DNA from: Roseibium alexandrii DFL-11
GTDB lineage: Bacteria > Pseudomonadota > Alphaproteobacteria > Rhizobiales > Stappiaceae
NCBI RefSeq assembly: GCF_000158095.2
Contig: NZ_CM011002.1
Location: forward strand, 921,541-985,540
Direction of reading: 5' to 3'
DNA: 64,000 nucleotides
Shown here: one piece after another, positions 1 through 10,255 of the stretch
Numbering within the stretch: the first letter of the stretch is position 1
Layout of the letters: each line of letters opens with the position of its first letter
The notes under the pieces: generated by a model
The model's input: the letters and a program-made list of their open reading frames with translations, nothing else
Told to the model about the DNA's origin: nothing
Database searches by the model: none
Translations under genes and position numbers: made by a program

Positions 1-1
1 G

Positions 2-688
2 GAGTATCAGAAACGGAAACACGCTCCTGACATGCCCGCATCTTTGACGAATGGGGCATCCGAACCTTCAGCCGCGCAAGCTGGATCATGGTTGACTTTC
101 GCTTTGGGACTTGCCGGTCTTTCGATGGTGACCGTGATGATGTTTTTTCTGATGCCCAGCCAATTGCCGTTTTTTCTTGACGCATCTGGATTTAACGGGG
201 CGACCGGCACGGCGCTCGGGCTCGGTGCCTTGACCCTTTCGGGCGCTTTCACTGCGTTGAAGTTTGCAGCGATCCGCAGCCGTCTCGGTCTTCCATGCAC
301 GTTTTCGGTGGGTTTTCTTATCATGGGATGTGGGTTTGCCACGTTGGCAATATATCCTGCATGGCAATTCATCATCCCGGGTTGCGCACTGATTGGCATT
401 GGCTATGCGTTCGTCCAGCCAGCCTTGTTTCTTGCCGCACTCGACATTGCACCTCCCGCTCGGCGTGGAACGGTCTCCGGTATGATCACAACATCCATGT
501 TCCTTGGACAGATCGTGTCGCCATTTGTGTTTACTCCGGCACTCCAGAGCTATGGATTTGAAGCGGTATACGCCGCGAGTGGGGTCGTGTTTGTTGTCTT
601 CGCGTCTGTGGCACTGGCAGTTCGATTTTTCAAACCCGTAAGGATGACCGTGCCCTCAGAGCCTAGTTTGGAAAAACCAGCACTTTGA
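2..688 (+). CDS. MFS transporter, C-terminal part (5' end outside window)
   Basis: This is the C-terminal half of a major facilitator superfamily permease. The frame is open from the first bases, so the gene begins upstream; the ATG at 32 is probably internal. About six hydrophobic helices are visible, with a short basic cytoplasmic loop (AAIRSRLG) and a loop (PPARRGTVSGM) that resembles the MFS motif between helices 10 and 11. Inner-membrane location and solute export or uptake follow from the family; the substrate cannot be read. Its last 26 bases overlap the 3' end of the opposing HlyD-family gene, so the two transcripts converge. Confidence 0.75.
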   Translation, partial: EYQKRKHAPDMPASLTNGASEPSAAQAGSWLTFALGLAGLSMVTVMMFFLMPSQLPFFLDASGFNGATGTALGLGALTLSGAFTALKFAAIRSRLGLPCTFSVGFLIMGCGFATLAIYPAWQFIIPGCALIGIGYAFVQPALFLAALDIAPPARRGTVSGMITTSMFLGQIVSPFVFTPALQSYGFEAVYAASGVVFVVFASVALAVRFFKPVRMTVPSEPSLEKPAL

Positions 689-1892
689 TGGGCAAAAGCA
701 GGGACTGGATGCGGATGACGAGTGCATTCGCAATTCCCATCCCGTCCACGATCCGGAACAGGAAGGCAGAGAATCCGGAATTTTCACCAGACTTGATGGC
801 CTTGTCGTGATTGGAGTACGCAACGCCTATGCACCGGCTGCCGGGCGGGATGTAATCCGCATGACCTTCGAAAACAGGTTCCAGAACAGTCAGGATCGTG
901 CCGGGACGCGCGCGGTCCTGAATGTCGACCAGCTGGTCTGTGGGCCGGAGCTGACCGCCAGAGATGGCGTCCTGGATTTCAGTAACAGCCATCGGGATGA
1001 CCGCAAGCGGTTTCGAGGCGCAGGTAATCTCAACAATGGTGCCGATGTGGAGAACCTGAGCTGAGATTTGGCCAAAGCCGGCCTGAAAGCGGCCACGGCC
1101 CGATCCTTCAGGAATCAGAATACCGGCCGGACGCAGGATGGGATTAACGAGGTCACCCGGTTGGAGCTTGAACTGGCGGACAGTGCCGTTTGTCCCGGCA
1201 AAGACGGTCGATTTTTCGATCTCTGTTTCCGCCTGCGAAAGTGCCGCCTCGGCACTCGACTTTTGCGCAGGCAAAAGAACCCGGAGCCGGGTCTGGTTCG
1301 CATCGCGCTGCGCCTTAATTGCTTCCAGCGACCCGGTCAGACCTTCCACCGTCAACCGCAGGCGCTCCAATTCCTGCTCAGTGACCACATTCTGGTTGCG
1401 TTCAGACAGGTCAAGGCGCCGCGTGAGATCATCTTGTGCCTTGCGTAGCTGACTTTCAGAAGCAACGATATTGCCTTCGGCCGCTGCAAGTTCCGCTTGA
1501 CCGACCAGAATTGCGGCTTCCACTTCGGCAATCCGGCGCCGTGATGTTTCAGCTGCAGCCTGTTGCCGCTGTGTGTCGAGCCGGAAGATTGGTTCCCCGG
1601 CGCGGACAAACTGGTTGTCGGCAACATAAACCTCCTCGACCCGGCCGGGTCGATCGCTGAGAATAGAGACGGTCCTGAAGAGCGAGGTGACATTCGTTGT
1701 GGTGGGGTGAAAATAGAAAATCACCGTCAGCAGACTGATCGCAAGCACGGCACAGGACGTGATGCCCCATCGCAGCTCATACCACATTGTGAACAGGTTG
1801 ATCTCATGACCAAGCCGCTTGCCCTGCTTGTAGCGGCGATAAAGGTAATCCGGAAGGATCGTAATCAGGGCGCTGAAGAGCAGCTCAAGCAT
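663..1892 (-). CDS. HlyD/EmrA-type membrane fusion (periplasmic adaptor) protein
   Basis: A 409-residue periplasmic adaptor of an efflux or secretion system. One N-terminal membrane helix (about 43-61) is followed by the first half of a biotinyl-lipoyl-like domain (VEEVYVADNQFVRAGEPIFRL), a long Gln/Glu/Ala-rich coiled coil (about 108-220), the second lipoyl half (GTNGTVRQFKLQPGDLV) and a beta-barrel region. The start ATG overlaps the stop of the upstream small membrane protein (TAATG), so the two are translationally coupled. No matching inner-membrane pump or TolC-like factor is adjacent on this strand; the convergent MFS gene could be a partner, but that is inference. Confidence 0.85.
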   Translation of the reverse strand: MLELLFSALITILPDYLYRRYKQGKRLGHEINLFTMWYELRWGITSCAVLAISLLTVIFYFHPTTTNVTSLFRTVSILSDRPGRVEEVYVADNQFVRAGEPIFRLDTQRQQAAAETSRRRIAEVEAAILVGQAELAAAEGNIVASESQLRKAQDDLTRRLDLSERNQNVVTEQELERLRLTVEGLTGSLEAIKAQRDANQTRLRVLLPAQKSSAEAALSQAETEIEKSTVFAGTNGTVRQFKLQPGDLVNPILRPAGILIPEGSGRGRFQAGFGQISAQVLHIGTIVEITCASKPLAVIPMAVTEIQDAISGGQLRPTDQLVDIQDRARPGTILTVLEPVFEGHADYIPPGSRCIGVAYSNHDKAIKSGENSGFSAFLFRIVDGMGIANALVIRIQSLLLPIKVLVFPN

Positions 1893-2245
1893 TACCGGAT
1901 CCTTCGCTTGCCGGTCCGGCCAGAGCGGAGCGATTTGACCTTAACAGGTAAAACAATCTGCGAAATTGGAATGGCGGCGAGCAAAAGGGCTGCAACCCAA
2001 AAGGCGTTGTTGAAGGTGATCAGGGACAACAGGCCGAGCAGCCCGACAATCTGGATCTGGGTCTTGCCCATGCCGGACGCCATCCGGTCCGGCCAGGCCT
2101 GAACTGTGAAATACAGCGCGCCGAACCCGACCAGCACCAAAATCATAAAGATACTGACCGCGATGAACAGCGTGTCTGTCTGGCCCGGTGCCGTTATGAA
2201 AAACGGCAGCGGATCATGGTTGAGATTGCTCGTGATTGTGTCCAC
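1892..2245 (-). CDS. Small inner-membrane protein coupled to the HlyD-family adaptor
   Basis: A 117-residue protein with an N-terminal helix (about 24-48), a polar loop with a WPDRM motif, a hydrophobic hairpin (about 64-98) and a very basic tail (RSGRTGKRRIR). I do not recognise a named family with certainty. The layout recalls the small membrane proteins found directly upstream of HlyD genes, as in the DUF3302/HlyD pair yiaW-yiaV of E. coli. The stop overlaps the adaptor's start, so equimolar synthesis and a physical complex are plausible. Confidence 0.7.
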   Translation of the reverse strand: MDTITSNLNHDPLPFFITAPGQTDTLFIAVSIFMILVLVGFGALYFTVQAWPDRMASGMGKTQIQIVGLLGLLSLITFNNAFWVAALLLAAIPISQIVLPVKVKSLRSGRTGKRRIR

Positions 2246-2320
2246 AACATCCCCTTCAAAGCCGAGACTTTTTTCTTAGTAGACAAAGTCAGGGCCTTGC
2301 GGGCAATACGTAATTTTGCG

Positions 2321-3649
2321 TTAGATATTGGCGGTGCCGAGGTCAGCAGGTTTCTGCGGCGTACCTGCGACATAGGTCTCCACAACGGAGCGGTCATCGC
2401 CCAGGGTTTGCAAGACGAACAGCTCTTCGGAAAGCGTTTCAGCTGTTTCCATCCGCAGGGCCATTGGGCGTGTGGCTTTGGCGTTCAGGACAACAATGTC
2501 CGCGTCGGTGCCAACGTCCAGCGAACCGATCTTTTCAGACAGTGACAACGCCTTCGCATTGCCGAGCGTTGCCCAATAGAAGGTTTCAAGCGGATGCAGG
2601 CGCTGGCGCTGCAATTGCAGGACCTTGTAGCCTTCATCCAGCGTGCGCAGCATGGAATAGCTCGTGCCGCCGCCAATATCGGTGGCGATTGAGGTTTTAA
2701 TGCCGGCCGCTTCTGTTCGCTTCTTGTCGAACAGACCGCTGCCGAGGAATAGATTGGAGGTTGGGCAGAACACCGCGACAGAGCCGGTTTCACGCATCAC
2801 GCCCAGTTCCCGATCGTTCATATGGATGCAATGGCCCAGCAGTGTTTTTGGCCCTAATAGTCCGAACTCTTCATAAACACCCAAATAGTCTTGTGCGTCG
2901 GGGTAGAGTTCCTTCGTGAAGGCAATCTCGTTGTGGTTTTCATTGATGTGGGTCTGCAAATGGCAGTCCGGATACTCCTTCAGGAGCGCGCCGGCAGCTT
3001 CCAGCTGCTGAGGTGTCGAGGTGATCGCAAACCGCGGTGTGATGACGTAATGTGCGCGGCCTTTGCCGTGCCATTTCTCCAAAAGTGCCTTGCTGTCTGA
3101 GTAGGCGCTTTCGGCAGTGTCGCAGAGGGCTTCGGGCGCGTTCCGGTCCATCATCGTCTTGCCGCCGAGCATCAGCATGCCGCGGCGGGCGGCTTCCTCG
3201 AGATATGCCTCAACCGAGTTTGGATGACTTGAGCAGTAGGCGACCGCGGTCGTCGTGCCGTTTGAAAGCAAACAGTCGTAGAACCCTTGTGCGATCCGGT
3301 CACCGTGGGTCTTATCGGCGAACTTTTGCTCGGCCGGGAAGGTGTAGTCGTTCAACCAGTCGAGAAGTTGGTCCGCCCAAGAGGCGATCACCTGCACCTG
3401 CGGAAAATGCAAATGCGTGTCGATGAAACCGGGCATCAGCAAATGCGGCCGGTGGTCGATTTCCTCAAATGGCTCTGATGCCGTGGCTTTGACGTCGGCA
3501 TATGTCCCGCGTGCCTTGATAACTCCATTGGAAATCAAGAGTGCGCCATCATTTTCATAGGTATAGGCAGAAGTGTCCTCAGGGCCGTTTGGCGCGGAGG
3601 TGAAGGTCAGCAGTCTGCCGCGCAGAAGTTTTGCCGTTGTGTCTGCCAA
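2321..3649 (-). CDS. guaD: Guanine deaminase
   Basis: Cytosolic zinc amidohydrolase converting guanine to xanthine plus ammonia, the entry step of guanine catabolism. The 442-residue length fits GuaD. The metal-binding DTHLHFP motif is at residues 77-83 (His79, His81), followed by TFPAEQKF, the TNLFLGSG segment and the late SIATDIGGGTSYSML block holding the catalytic Asp, all typical of bacterial GuaD. It is transcribed alone, divergently from the agmatinase-type gene across about 250 bases. No xanthine dehydrogenase or purine permease is adjacent, which is unusual because these often cluster. Confidence 0.92.
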   Translation of the reverse strand: MADTTAKLLRGRLLTFTSAPNGPEDTSAYTYENDGALLISNGVIKARGTYADVKATASEPFEEIDHRPHLLMPGFIDTHLHFPQVQVIASWADQLLDWLNDYTFPAEQKFADKTHGDRIAQGFYDCLLSNGTTTAVAYCSSHPNSVEAYLEEAARRGMLMLGGKTMMDRNAPEALCDTAESAYSDSKALLEKWHGKGRAHYVITPRFAITSTPQQLEAAGALLKEYPDCHLQTHINENHNEIAFTKELYPDAQDYLGVYEEFGLLGPKTLLGHCIHMNDRELGVMRETGSVAVFCPTSNLFLGSGLFDKKRTEAAGIKTSIATDIGGGTSYSMLRTLDEGYKVLQLQRQRLHPLETFYWATLGNAKALSLSEKIGSLDVGTDADIVVLNAKATRPMALRMETAETLSEELFVLQTLGDDRSVVETYVAGTPQKPADLGTANI

Positions 3650-3902
3650 ATCTCTATGTCCTTGAAATCATGCTGCCGGAGCCCGCCGCACGAGGCAAGG
3701 CCTTTTAAACGCGATACGGGAGGTCGGCAACGCGAGATCCATTCAGAAATTCAAGAAACACCTCCATGAAAAGGCCGCCGAAAATGCAATCTAACTTTGA
3801 CGGTAAGTGTCAAATCTCATCAGTGCCCAGGTCTGAATGAATGCTTGAGGTTGCCGATAGACTGCGCTTAAGTGCCTGCAGTTCTTTTGATAAAGGTGCC
3901 CC

Positions 3903-4874
3903 ATGGCTGTTGATTTGCCTCGCCAGACGGACAACGCGTTCCTTGGCGATTCCCTCAAAGGAGGGTCGCACGAGCCGACATATGGCGGCGTCTTGTCGTT
4001 CATGCGCCGGCGGTACAGCCGCGATTTGACCGGGGTCGATCTGGCCGTCTGGGGCATTCCGTTTGACGCTTCCGTCTCAAACCGGCCAGGTGCTCGTTTC
4101 GGACCTCAGGGGGTGCGCCGAGCATCGGCTATTTTTGACGGGGACCCGCAATACCCCTTCGAGTTTGATCCGTTCGAAACGCTGGCCTGTGTCGATTATG
4201 GGGATTGCGTTTTTGACTATGGCCACAACCGAGATATTCCGGGCCACATCGAAGCTCAGACGCGAGAAATCCTGCAGAGCGGCACGCATCTTTTTTCCAT
4301 CGGAGGCGATCATTTCGTCACCTATCCCTTGCTGAAGGCGCATGTCGAAAAGCACGGACCTTTGGCCCTCGTTCAGTTCGACGCGCACCAGGACACCTGG
4401 GATGACAAGGGAGATCGGATCGATCATGGCACCTTTGTTGGCCGTGCAGTTCGAGAAGGTCTGATTGACCCTGAAAAATCAATTCAGATTGGCATTCGCA
4501 CGCATGCGCCCGAAACCTGCGGTCTCGAAATTCTCTACGGAGAAGAAGTGGAGCTGCTTGGGGTCAACGGCGTGGTCGAACTGGTGAAAGACCGGGTGGG
4601 CGATGCCAAGGCGTATATGACGTTTGACATTGATTGCCTTGATCCTGCTTTCGCGCCGGGGACCGGAACGCCAGTTGCAGGTGGCCTGACAAGCCGGGAA
4701 GCCCTTATGATCCTGCGCCGGCTGGGTGATCTGAACTTCGTTGGCGGGGATGTTGTGGAAGTCGCGCCGGCCTATGACCATGCCGACATCACATCAGTTG
4801 CGGGCGCAAGCGTAGCGCTGATGTATATTGGATTGCTTGCCGAAAAGCAGCGTCAGCGGACAGAAGGTCTTTGA
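3903..4874 (+). CDS. speB: Agmatinase-type ureohydrolase
   Basis: Manganese ureohydrolase, probably hydrolysing agmatine to putrescine and urea. The family metal ligands are present: GGDH at 134-137, DAHQD at 160-164 and DID at 242-244, followed by CLDPAFAPGTGTPVAGG and the EVAPAYD block. The 323-residue length is normal. The ATG at 3903 follows a modest purine tract (aaaggtg). The ureohydrolase family also includes guanidinobutyrase and formimidoglutamase, so the exact guanidino substrate is not certain. The 3' end overlaps the opposing membrane-protein gene by 22 bases. A separate agmatine deiminase lies at 34-35 kb. Confidence 0.85.
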   Translation: MAVDLPRQTDNAFLGDSLKGGSHEPTYGGVLSFMRRRYSRDLTGVDLAVWGIPFDASVSNRPGARFGPQGVRRASAIFDGDPQYPFEFDPFETLACVDYGDCVFDYGHNRDIPGHIEAQTREILQSGTHLFSIGGDHFVTYPLLKAHVEKHGPLALVQFDAHQDTWDDKGDRIDHGTFVGRAVREGLIDPEKSIQIGIRTHAPETCGLEILYGEEVELLGVNGVVELVKDRVGDAKAYMTFDIDCLDPAFAPGTGTPVAGGLTSREALMILRRLGDLNFVGGDVVEVAPAYDHADITSVAGASVALMYIGLLAEKQRQRTEGL

Positions 4875-5488
4875 CGTTGACGCCCGAGATCGGACGTCGT
4901 GTGCCCGTCGGATAAGCCTTTGAATGACTTGTTGTTGTCATTGGCTTTTCTTGCGTCCCAAAAGCGGTAGAGCGGATGGGTAGTCTTGTTTTGGCTGTAA
5001 TAGGCAGACAGTTGCTTCCATAAAGCAAACTGGGTGATTACGGCGACAATCACACCTGTGACGGTCACAAGAGGCGATTGCAACAAACCACCCAGGATCG
5101 TGACGCCGAGCGCAGTCCATGCGGTCAGATAAAGACCCAACATCGGTCCTTGCTGAGCTTTGGTTTGTTTCAACTGATTGAGCCAGATACGTTCCCCGTA
5201 GGCGGCCTCCCGGCATAAGCGCAGGCTAACAGTCGGAATATGCCGAGACAGGGCCACCACAACCCAACAGGTCCAAAGAGCCAGCACCGCGGCATAAAAC
5301 GGGCCGATCCAAATCACAGTCCAGCTTGCAGCCGCAGCACATGCAGGGACAACCATGCGCGCTGCCATGACAGATGCTCGTGCCGGGGCAGGCGAACCAG
5401 ACCGTGCCGTGTAGCGGGCTGACCCAGTTGGCCCGGCCCAGTGTGCCGGTCGTCCATCATCAGAATGAAGCAGTGGCGGTGTGTGCAT
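4853..5488 (-). CDS. DUF6653-like membrane protein
   Basis: A 211-residue protein with a low-complexity basic N-terminus, then two hydrophobic stretches (about 45-80) and two more (about 122-155) flanking a loop with GERIWLNQ. The pattern of a Trp-rich hairpin, then GERIWL, then a second hydrophobic hairpin resembles the DUF6653 family as I recall it; this was not searched. The first 40 residues are Ala/Pro/Ser-rich and may not be translated; an internal start near MAARMVV is possible. Function unknown. The C-terminus is antiparallel to the end of the agmatinase gene. Confidence 0.55.
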   Translation of the reverse strand: MHTPPLLHSDDGRPAHWAGPTGSARYTARSGSPAPARASVMAARMVVPACAAAASWTVIWIGPFYAAVLALWTCWVVVALSRHIPTVSLRLCREAAYGERIWLNQLKQTKAQQGPMLGLYLTAWTALGVTILGGLLQSPLVTVTGVIVAVITQFALWKQLSAYYSQNKTTHPLYRFWDARKANDNNKSFKGLSDGHTTSDLGRQRQRPSVR

Positions 5489-5770
5489 GATCTGGATTTG
5501 TTTCCCTTCGTAAGAACCTATACCGCGCGCTCACCGGGTTTTGCAAACCGGGAAAAGCGGGCGGCTCGGCAAAGTTGACAATAATCAGACTGGGCTTTGG
5601 TTCGGTTTTCCTTCCATGCGGCGTTTCTGAGGTTGGATTAACGGAAAATCAAACCAAACACATAGAGCTTGTGCGGGATTAATGCATGTAAACGCTTTGG
5701 CAGTCTGGAATGTGTTACTAGGATGGTCTGCAAGAAAAAGTGATGAGCAGATGCGGTTGAAGGCGGATCC

Positions 5771-8104
5771 ATGACGGATCAACAGGTGTCTCAGGGAAGA
5801 AACGAAGGCCCAACTGGTTTTGCCGACTGGCAAGCCATGAAATCCCTTGCGACCAGACTGGAAGAGTTGAACACGACAGCGTGCTTTGACAGCTCCCTGG
5901 ACATGTTCGGCGACCTGGACTGGCTTCAGCAGCTGGTGAACCTCGTTTCCGATTATGTCTATGTAAAAGACCGCCGGTCGCGATTTGTCATGGCAAATGA
6001 CAAGGTCGCAGAAGATATGGGCCGCTCCACCAGTGCGGAGTTGATTGGCAAGTCCGATTTGGAGTTGCATCCACCCGAGGTCGGGCAGGTGTTCTATGAG
6101 GACGAGCAGTCCATGATGCGTGAAGGCAGCGATTTGGTCGACGTTATGGACCGTATCGTTTTGCCGGACGGTACCGAAAAGTGGTTTTCGTCATCCAAAT
6201 ATCCGATCCGCAAAGAAAACGGTGATGTTGTTGGTATCGTCGGTATCTCCAGAGACGTGACTGAGCGCCAAAACGCTGAGAAATTGCAGCGGGGTCAGAA
6301 CGAGATCCTGAAGAAACTGGTGAGCGGTTTGCCGCTGCAGGATGTTTTGAATTCTCTCGTGCTCATGATCGAAGGGCAGCTGGAAAGCGGCATGGGTTCC
6401 GTCATGCTGGTGGACGACAGCGGCAATCATATCCTGTCCGCGTCAGGGCCAAACTTGCCCAAGAGCTATCTGGACTTAGTCGATGGTATTGAGGTTGGTC
6501 CAAGAGTAGGGTCTTGCGGAACGGCTGTTTTTCGAAAGGAAGCAGTGTTTGTCGAGGATATTTTCGACAGCGAACTCTGGGCTGAGTATGTCGATCTCGT
6601 TCGCGAATTTAACCTGAAATCGTGCTGGTCCGTGCCGTTTTTCTCCGGGAGTGGCAAGGTCTTGGGGACCTTTGCATTTTATTGGACCGATGTTCGGGCA
6701 CCGTCAGAACGTGAAGAAAAAATTGTTCGCGAGGCAGCGCATTTGGCTTCCATTGCCGTCGAACGCGACCGGGCGGAAAAAAGGATCCGGTATCTCGCAG
6801 ATCATGATCCGTTGACGGGACTGCCGAACCGCCGGAAGTTCAAACGAAAGCTGGAAGCTAAAATCGAGGCAAGCCGCCAGACCGGCGAACCGGTTGCTGT
6901 CGTGTTTGTGGATATGGACAACTTCAAGTTCATCAACGACAGCTATGGGCATGCTGTTGGTGACGACGTTTTGTCCACTGTCGCGGATCGCATCCTCGGA
7001 TCCCACAACATCACCTTTGAGACAATTCGCTTTGGCGGGGACGAATTTGTCCTTTTCGTAGATGGCCCTACCGCGCACAAGTCAGAACTAAAGGACTATC
7101 TTGCGCGCATGCGCGCCGAAATTCTGAAAACAATCGAGCTGGACACCCTGACGCTTCATGTGACCTGTTCGATCGGGACCGCCGTCTTCCCGCTTGATGG
7201 CGACACGGCCGATGAAGTTTTGAAAAATGCTGACCAGGCAATGTTTGAAGCCAAAAATCTCGGCCGGGACAATTTTTTCATTTTCGATCGGGAAACGGCG
7301 CCGGCGGGTGTCAACAGGCTGAAGCTGGTTGAAGAGCTGCGTCGGGGCATTGACAACAATGAACTGTTCCTGGAGTACCAGCCACAGATTGATCTGATGA
7401 GCGGCCGGATTGTTGGTGCTGAGGCGTTGGTGCGGTGGACTCACCCGGAACGCGGGAGATTAATGCCCGGTGAGTTCATTGAAATTGCAGAGCAAACCGG
7501 CGCGATCATATCCCTTGGCCGCTGGGTCCTCAACGAAGCATGCCGTCAAAACAAAGCCTGGCAGGACGCCGGTCTTCCGCACATAACGATCGCGGTAAAT
7601 GTTTCTGCGAACCAGTTCCGCGACAAGGCTCTCTTGTCAGATGTGTTTTCTGCGCTCGACACCAGCGGTCTGGATGCGAGGTATCTGGAACTGGAGTTTA
7701 CCGAAAGCCTTGTCATCCAGAATGTGGAGCAGGCCGTCGCCTTGATGGAAGATTTCCGGCGGATCGGCATTCATTTGGCGATTGACGACTTTGGCACCGG
7801 CTATTCCAGCCTTGTCGCTTTAAAGAATTTTCCTTTGAACCGGCTGAAGATCGACCAAAGCTTCATCCGGGATCTCGAATACAAGGAAAGCGACCGCGCA
7901 ATTGTCCGCGCGATTATCAGCCTCGGGCGTGAACTGGGGCTAAATGTTGTTGCAGAAGGGGTCGAAACTGCCAAACAGCAAGCGTTCCTGCTGAGCTGCC
8001 GGTGTGAGACCACGCAGGGTTACCATTTCGGCCGACCGATGGCCGCCGACAAGTTCTCAAAACTTCTCGGGATGACCAGAACACCGTTAGACGTGGCGCT
8101 CTGA
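5771..8104 (+). CDS. PAS-GAF-GGDEF-EAL bifunctional c-di-GMP protein
   Basis: A 777-residue soluble signalling protein. An N-terminal PAS domain (about 50-165, ending in the SRDVTERQ linker) is followed by GAF (about 180-325), GGDEF (about 340-505) and EAL (about 515-765). The cyclase signature is intact (FGGDEF at 421-426). The phosphodiesterase domain keeps EAL at 551-553, NVSANQF, DDFGTGYSS and VVAEGVET, so both synthesis and hydrolysis of c-di-GMP look possible. No membrane segments are seen, so inputs should be cytoplasmic ligands or redox/light cues. The gene stands alone and is followed by a hairpin terminator at 8161-8200. Confidence 0.93.
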   Translation: MTDQQVSQGRNEGPTGFADWQAMKSLATRLEELNTTACFDSSLDMFGDLDWLQQLVNLVSDYVYVKDRRSRFVMANDKVAEDMGRSTSAELIGKSDLELHPPEVGQVFYEDEQSMMREGSDLVDVMDRIVLPDGTEKWFSSSKYPIRKENGDVVGIVGISRDVTERQNAEKLQRGQNEILKKLVSGLPLQDVLNSLVLMIEGQLESGMGSVMLVDDSGNHILSASGPNLPKSYLDLVDGIEVGPRVGSCGTAVFRKEAVFVEDIFDSELWAEYVDLVREFNLKSCWSVPFFSGSGKVLGTFAFYWTDVRAPSEREEKIVREAAHLASIAVERDRAEKRIRYLADHDPLTGLPNRRKFKRKLEAKIEASRQTGEPVAVVFVDMDNFKFINDSYGHAVGDDVLSTVADRILGSHNITFETIRFGGDEFVLFVDGPTAHKSELKDYLARMRAEILKTIELDTLTLHVTCSIGTAVFPLDGDTADEVLKNADQAMFEAKNLGRDNFFIFDRETAPAGVNRLKLVEELRRGIDNNELFLEYQPQIDLMSGRIVGAEALVRWTHPERGRLMPGEFIEIAEQTGAIISLGRWVLNEACRQNKAWQDAGLPHITIAVNVSANQFRDKALLSDVFSALDTSGLDARYLELEFTESLVIQNVEQAVALMEDFRRIGIHLAIDDFGTGYSSLVALKNFPLNRLKIDQSFIRDLEYKESDRAIVRAIISLGRELGLNVVAEGVETAKQQAFLLSCRCETTQGYHFGRPMAADKFSKLLGMTRTPLDVAL

Positions 8105-8160
8105 ACCTTGTCTGCCTGTTGCAGCTCGTTGATTGTGAGAAACCTTCCTGAAAAACTAAG

Positions 8161-8200
8161 GAAGGCACGAAAGGATCGCTCAGATCCGCGCCTTCTTTTT
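8161..8200 (+). terminator. Intrinsic terminator, probably bidirectional
   Basis: GAAGGC at 8161-8166 pairs with GCCTTC at 8190-8195, and an inner GGATC/GATCC stem extends it. Five T follow on the plus strand. Read on the minus strand the same stem is followed by CTTAGTTTTT, so it could also end the PHA synthase transcript that stops at 8206. Confidence 0.7.
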
Positions 8201-8205
8201 CGAAC

Positions 8206-10011
8206 TCAGATCCGGTTCATCACATAACTTCCCGGGGCGTCTTCGATTATCTTGACCCGGTTGGCGCCAGGTTTGCGCGGCTTGGCTTCAGCCGGATCGT
8301 TTTTCCGGATCCACTCGTCCCAATAGGGCCACCAGGATCCAGGGTGCTCTTCCGCGTTCTTCAGCCAGTTTTCCAGAGTGCCTCTGGCTTCGCCGCCGGT
8401 CCAGTACTGGTACTTGTTCTTGACTGGCGGATTGACGACGCCGGCAATATGACCGGAACCCGACAGGACATATTCCACTGGTCCACCGAAACAACCAGAT
8501 CCGAGGAACACCGATTTTGGTGGCGCGATGTGATCTTCACGTGTTGCAAGGTTGAAAATCGGGATCTTGACCCTGGAGAGGTCAAGCGTTTGACCGCCGA
8601 TTTCCATCTCGCCCTTTGAGAGCTTGTTGTCGAGGTAGCAATTGCGAAGATAGAAGGAGTGGTTCGCTGCCGGCATGCGGGTAGAATCTGAGTTCCAGTA
8701 CAGGAGGTCGAACGGGAAGGGCTCTTTCCCCTTCAAGTAGTTGTTCACCACATAGGACCATATGAGGTCATTGGACCGGAGCATATTAAAGGCCGACGAC
8801 ATCTTGGACCCGTCCAGATATCCGCTTTCCGCCATGCGCTTCTCCAGGATGGAGATTTGCTCCTCGTCGACAAACACCTTCAGATCACCGGCGTAGGTGA
8901 AATCGACCTGCGTTGTGAAGAAGGTTGCCGTCTTGATCCGGTCGTCGCCCGTCTGCGCCATATAGGCCAGCGTTACGGCGAGGAGCGTGCCGCCGACGCA
9001 ATAGCCGATTGCATTGACCTCTTCCTGACGGGTGGCGCGCTTGATGACATCCAGCGTGTTGAGGATGCCTTCTTTCATATAGTGCTCAAAACTCTTTTGA
9101 GCTTGCCGTTCGTCCGGATTGACCCAGGAGATCACGAACACCGTGTGGCCTTGATCCACGGCCCACTTGATGAAAGATTTTTCCGGGTTGAGGTCGAGGA
9201 TGTAGAACTTGTTGATCCACGGCGGCACGATCATCAAGGGGCGCTTCAAGACCGTGTCCGTAGTCGGGTCATACTGGATGACCTGACACACGTCGTTTTG
9301 CGCGATGACCTTGCCCTTGGTGGTTCCAAGGTTTTCACCGAGTTTGAACTTTGACGGATCTGTCTGGCGGATCTTCAGTTCGCCCTTGCCAGTCTTCAGG
9401 TCTTCGGCCAGATGCTCCATGCCCTTGACGAGATTTTCACCGTTGCTCTCCATCGTGAGACGCAGGAGTTCAGGATTGGTCAGAAGGAAATTCGACGGCG
9501 AGAGTGCGTTGGAAATCTGAGTGACGTAGAATTCGGCCTTGTGGCGGGTGTGCTCGTCCAGTCCCTGCGCTTCGTGGACCATCTCTTCTGCCCAGTGACT
9601 GGTGATGAGATAAATCTGTTTGACGAAATCGAAGTACTGGTTGTTTTCCCAGTCGGGATCAGCAAACCGCTTGTCCGTTACCGGGGCTTTCACGGCCGGC
9701 TCCGACTGTTCGCCCATCATCCGTTTCAGGGAAGAATTCCAGAGATCGATGTAGCCGCTCCACAAGCGGCCCTGCGCTTCCAAGGCCCGCTGCGGATCAG
9801 ACGCCCAGTACTCGCCTACCTGAGCGAGTGTCTTGACGACGCCGGTGAGTTCGTCCGTCGATTCGTGCGTAATCTTGCCTTGTTCGCGCGGCTCGATATA
9901 CGCAGCGAGCGCCTTGCCTGCATTTTCCAATGTCTTCGCAAGATTTTGCGCAAAAGCTTCTGGATTGTTGATGATGTATTGCAACATGGGATGCTGGCGG
10001 TCATCAGCCAT
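8206..10011 (-). CDS. phaC: Class I poly(3-hydroxyalkanoate) synthase
   Basis: Polymerises (R)-3-hydroxyacyl-CoA into polyhydroxyalkanoate at the granule surface. The 601-residue length fits class I PhaC. The lipase-like box GYCVGG is at 336-341 with nucleophile Cys338; the probable catalytic Asp493 (REDHIAPP) and His521 (GSGHIAG) follow at the expected distances. The [17 protein letters not shown] and SWVNPD segments are also typical. It is a single gene here: no phaA, phaB, phasin or phaR lies within the window. A roughly 240-base spacer separates its start from the divergent small lipoprotein gene. Confidence 0.95.
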   Translation of the reverse strand: MADDRQHPMLQYIINNPEAFAQNLAKTLENAGKALAAYIEPREQGKITHESTDELTGVVKTLAQVGEYWASDPQRALEAQGRLWSGYIDLWNSSLKRMMGEQSEPAVKAPVTDKRFADPDWENNQYFDFVKQIYLITSHWAEEMVHEAQGLDEHTRHKAEFYVTQISNALSPSNFLLTNPELLRLTMESNGENLVKGMEHLAEDLKTGKGELKIRQTDPSKFKLGENLGTTKGKVIAQNDVCQVIQYDPTTDTVLKRPLMIVPPWINKFYILDLNPEKSFIKWAVDQGHTVFVISWVNPDERQAQKSFEHYMKEGILNTLDVIKRATRQEEVNAIGYCVGGTLLAVTLAYMAQTGDDRIKTATFFTTQVDFTYAGDLKVFVDEEQISILEKRMAESGYLDGSKMSSAFNMLRSNDLIWSYVVNNYLKGKEPFPFDLLYWNSDSTRMPAANHSFYLRNCYLDNKLSKGEMEIGGQTLDLSRVKIPIFNLATREDHIAPPKSVFLGSGCFGGPVEYVLSGSGHIAGVVNPPVKNKYQYWTGGEARGTLENWLKNAEEHPGSWWPYWDEWIRKNDPAEAKPRKPGANRVKIIEDAPGSYVMNRI

Positions 10012-10255
10012 AAGCAGGGATTCCTCCGACTTCCGGTCTTCTTAACTGCCGTCTGGAGGCGGCAGTCTGTTGGGCGGTTCCTCAGCGTTATGTGTTTCTA
10101 TTTGCGCTTGTATTCGGAACGTCAGTTACATTTATGGCACAACGTTCCGGCGCCGTCGATTGGTTTCCATAACGCGTGTTGCCGCTGTGCTAGAGGACTT
10201 GTGTGACACTTCGATGGAAGTATGATCACAGTTGTAGATTAGGGAGACGGCAATC

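Noticed and set aside
9412..10206. 264-codon plus-strand frame over the PHA synthase start
   Set aside because: Antisense shadow of phaC; no ribosome site and no family features.
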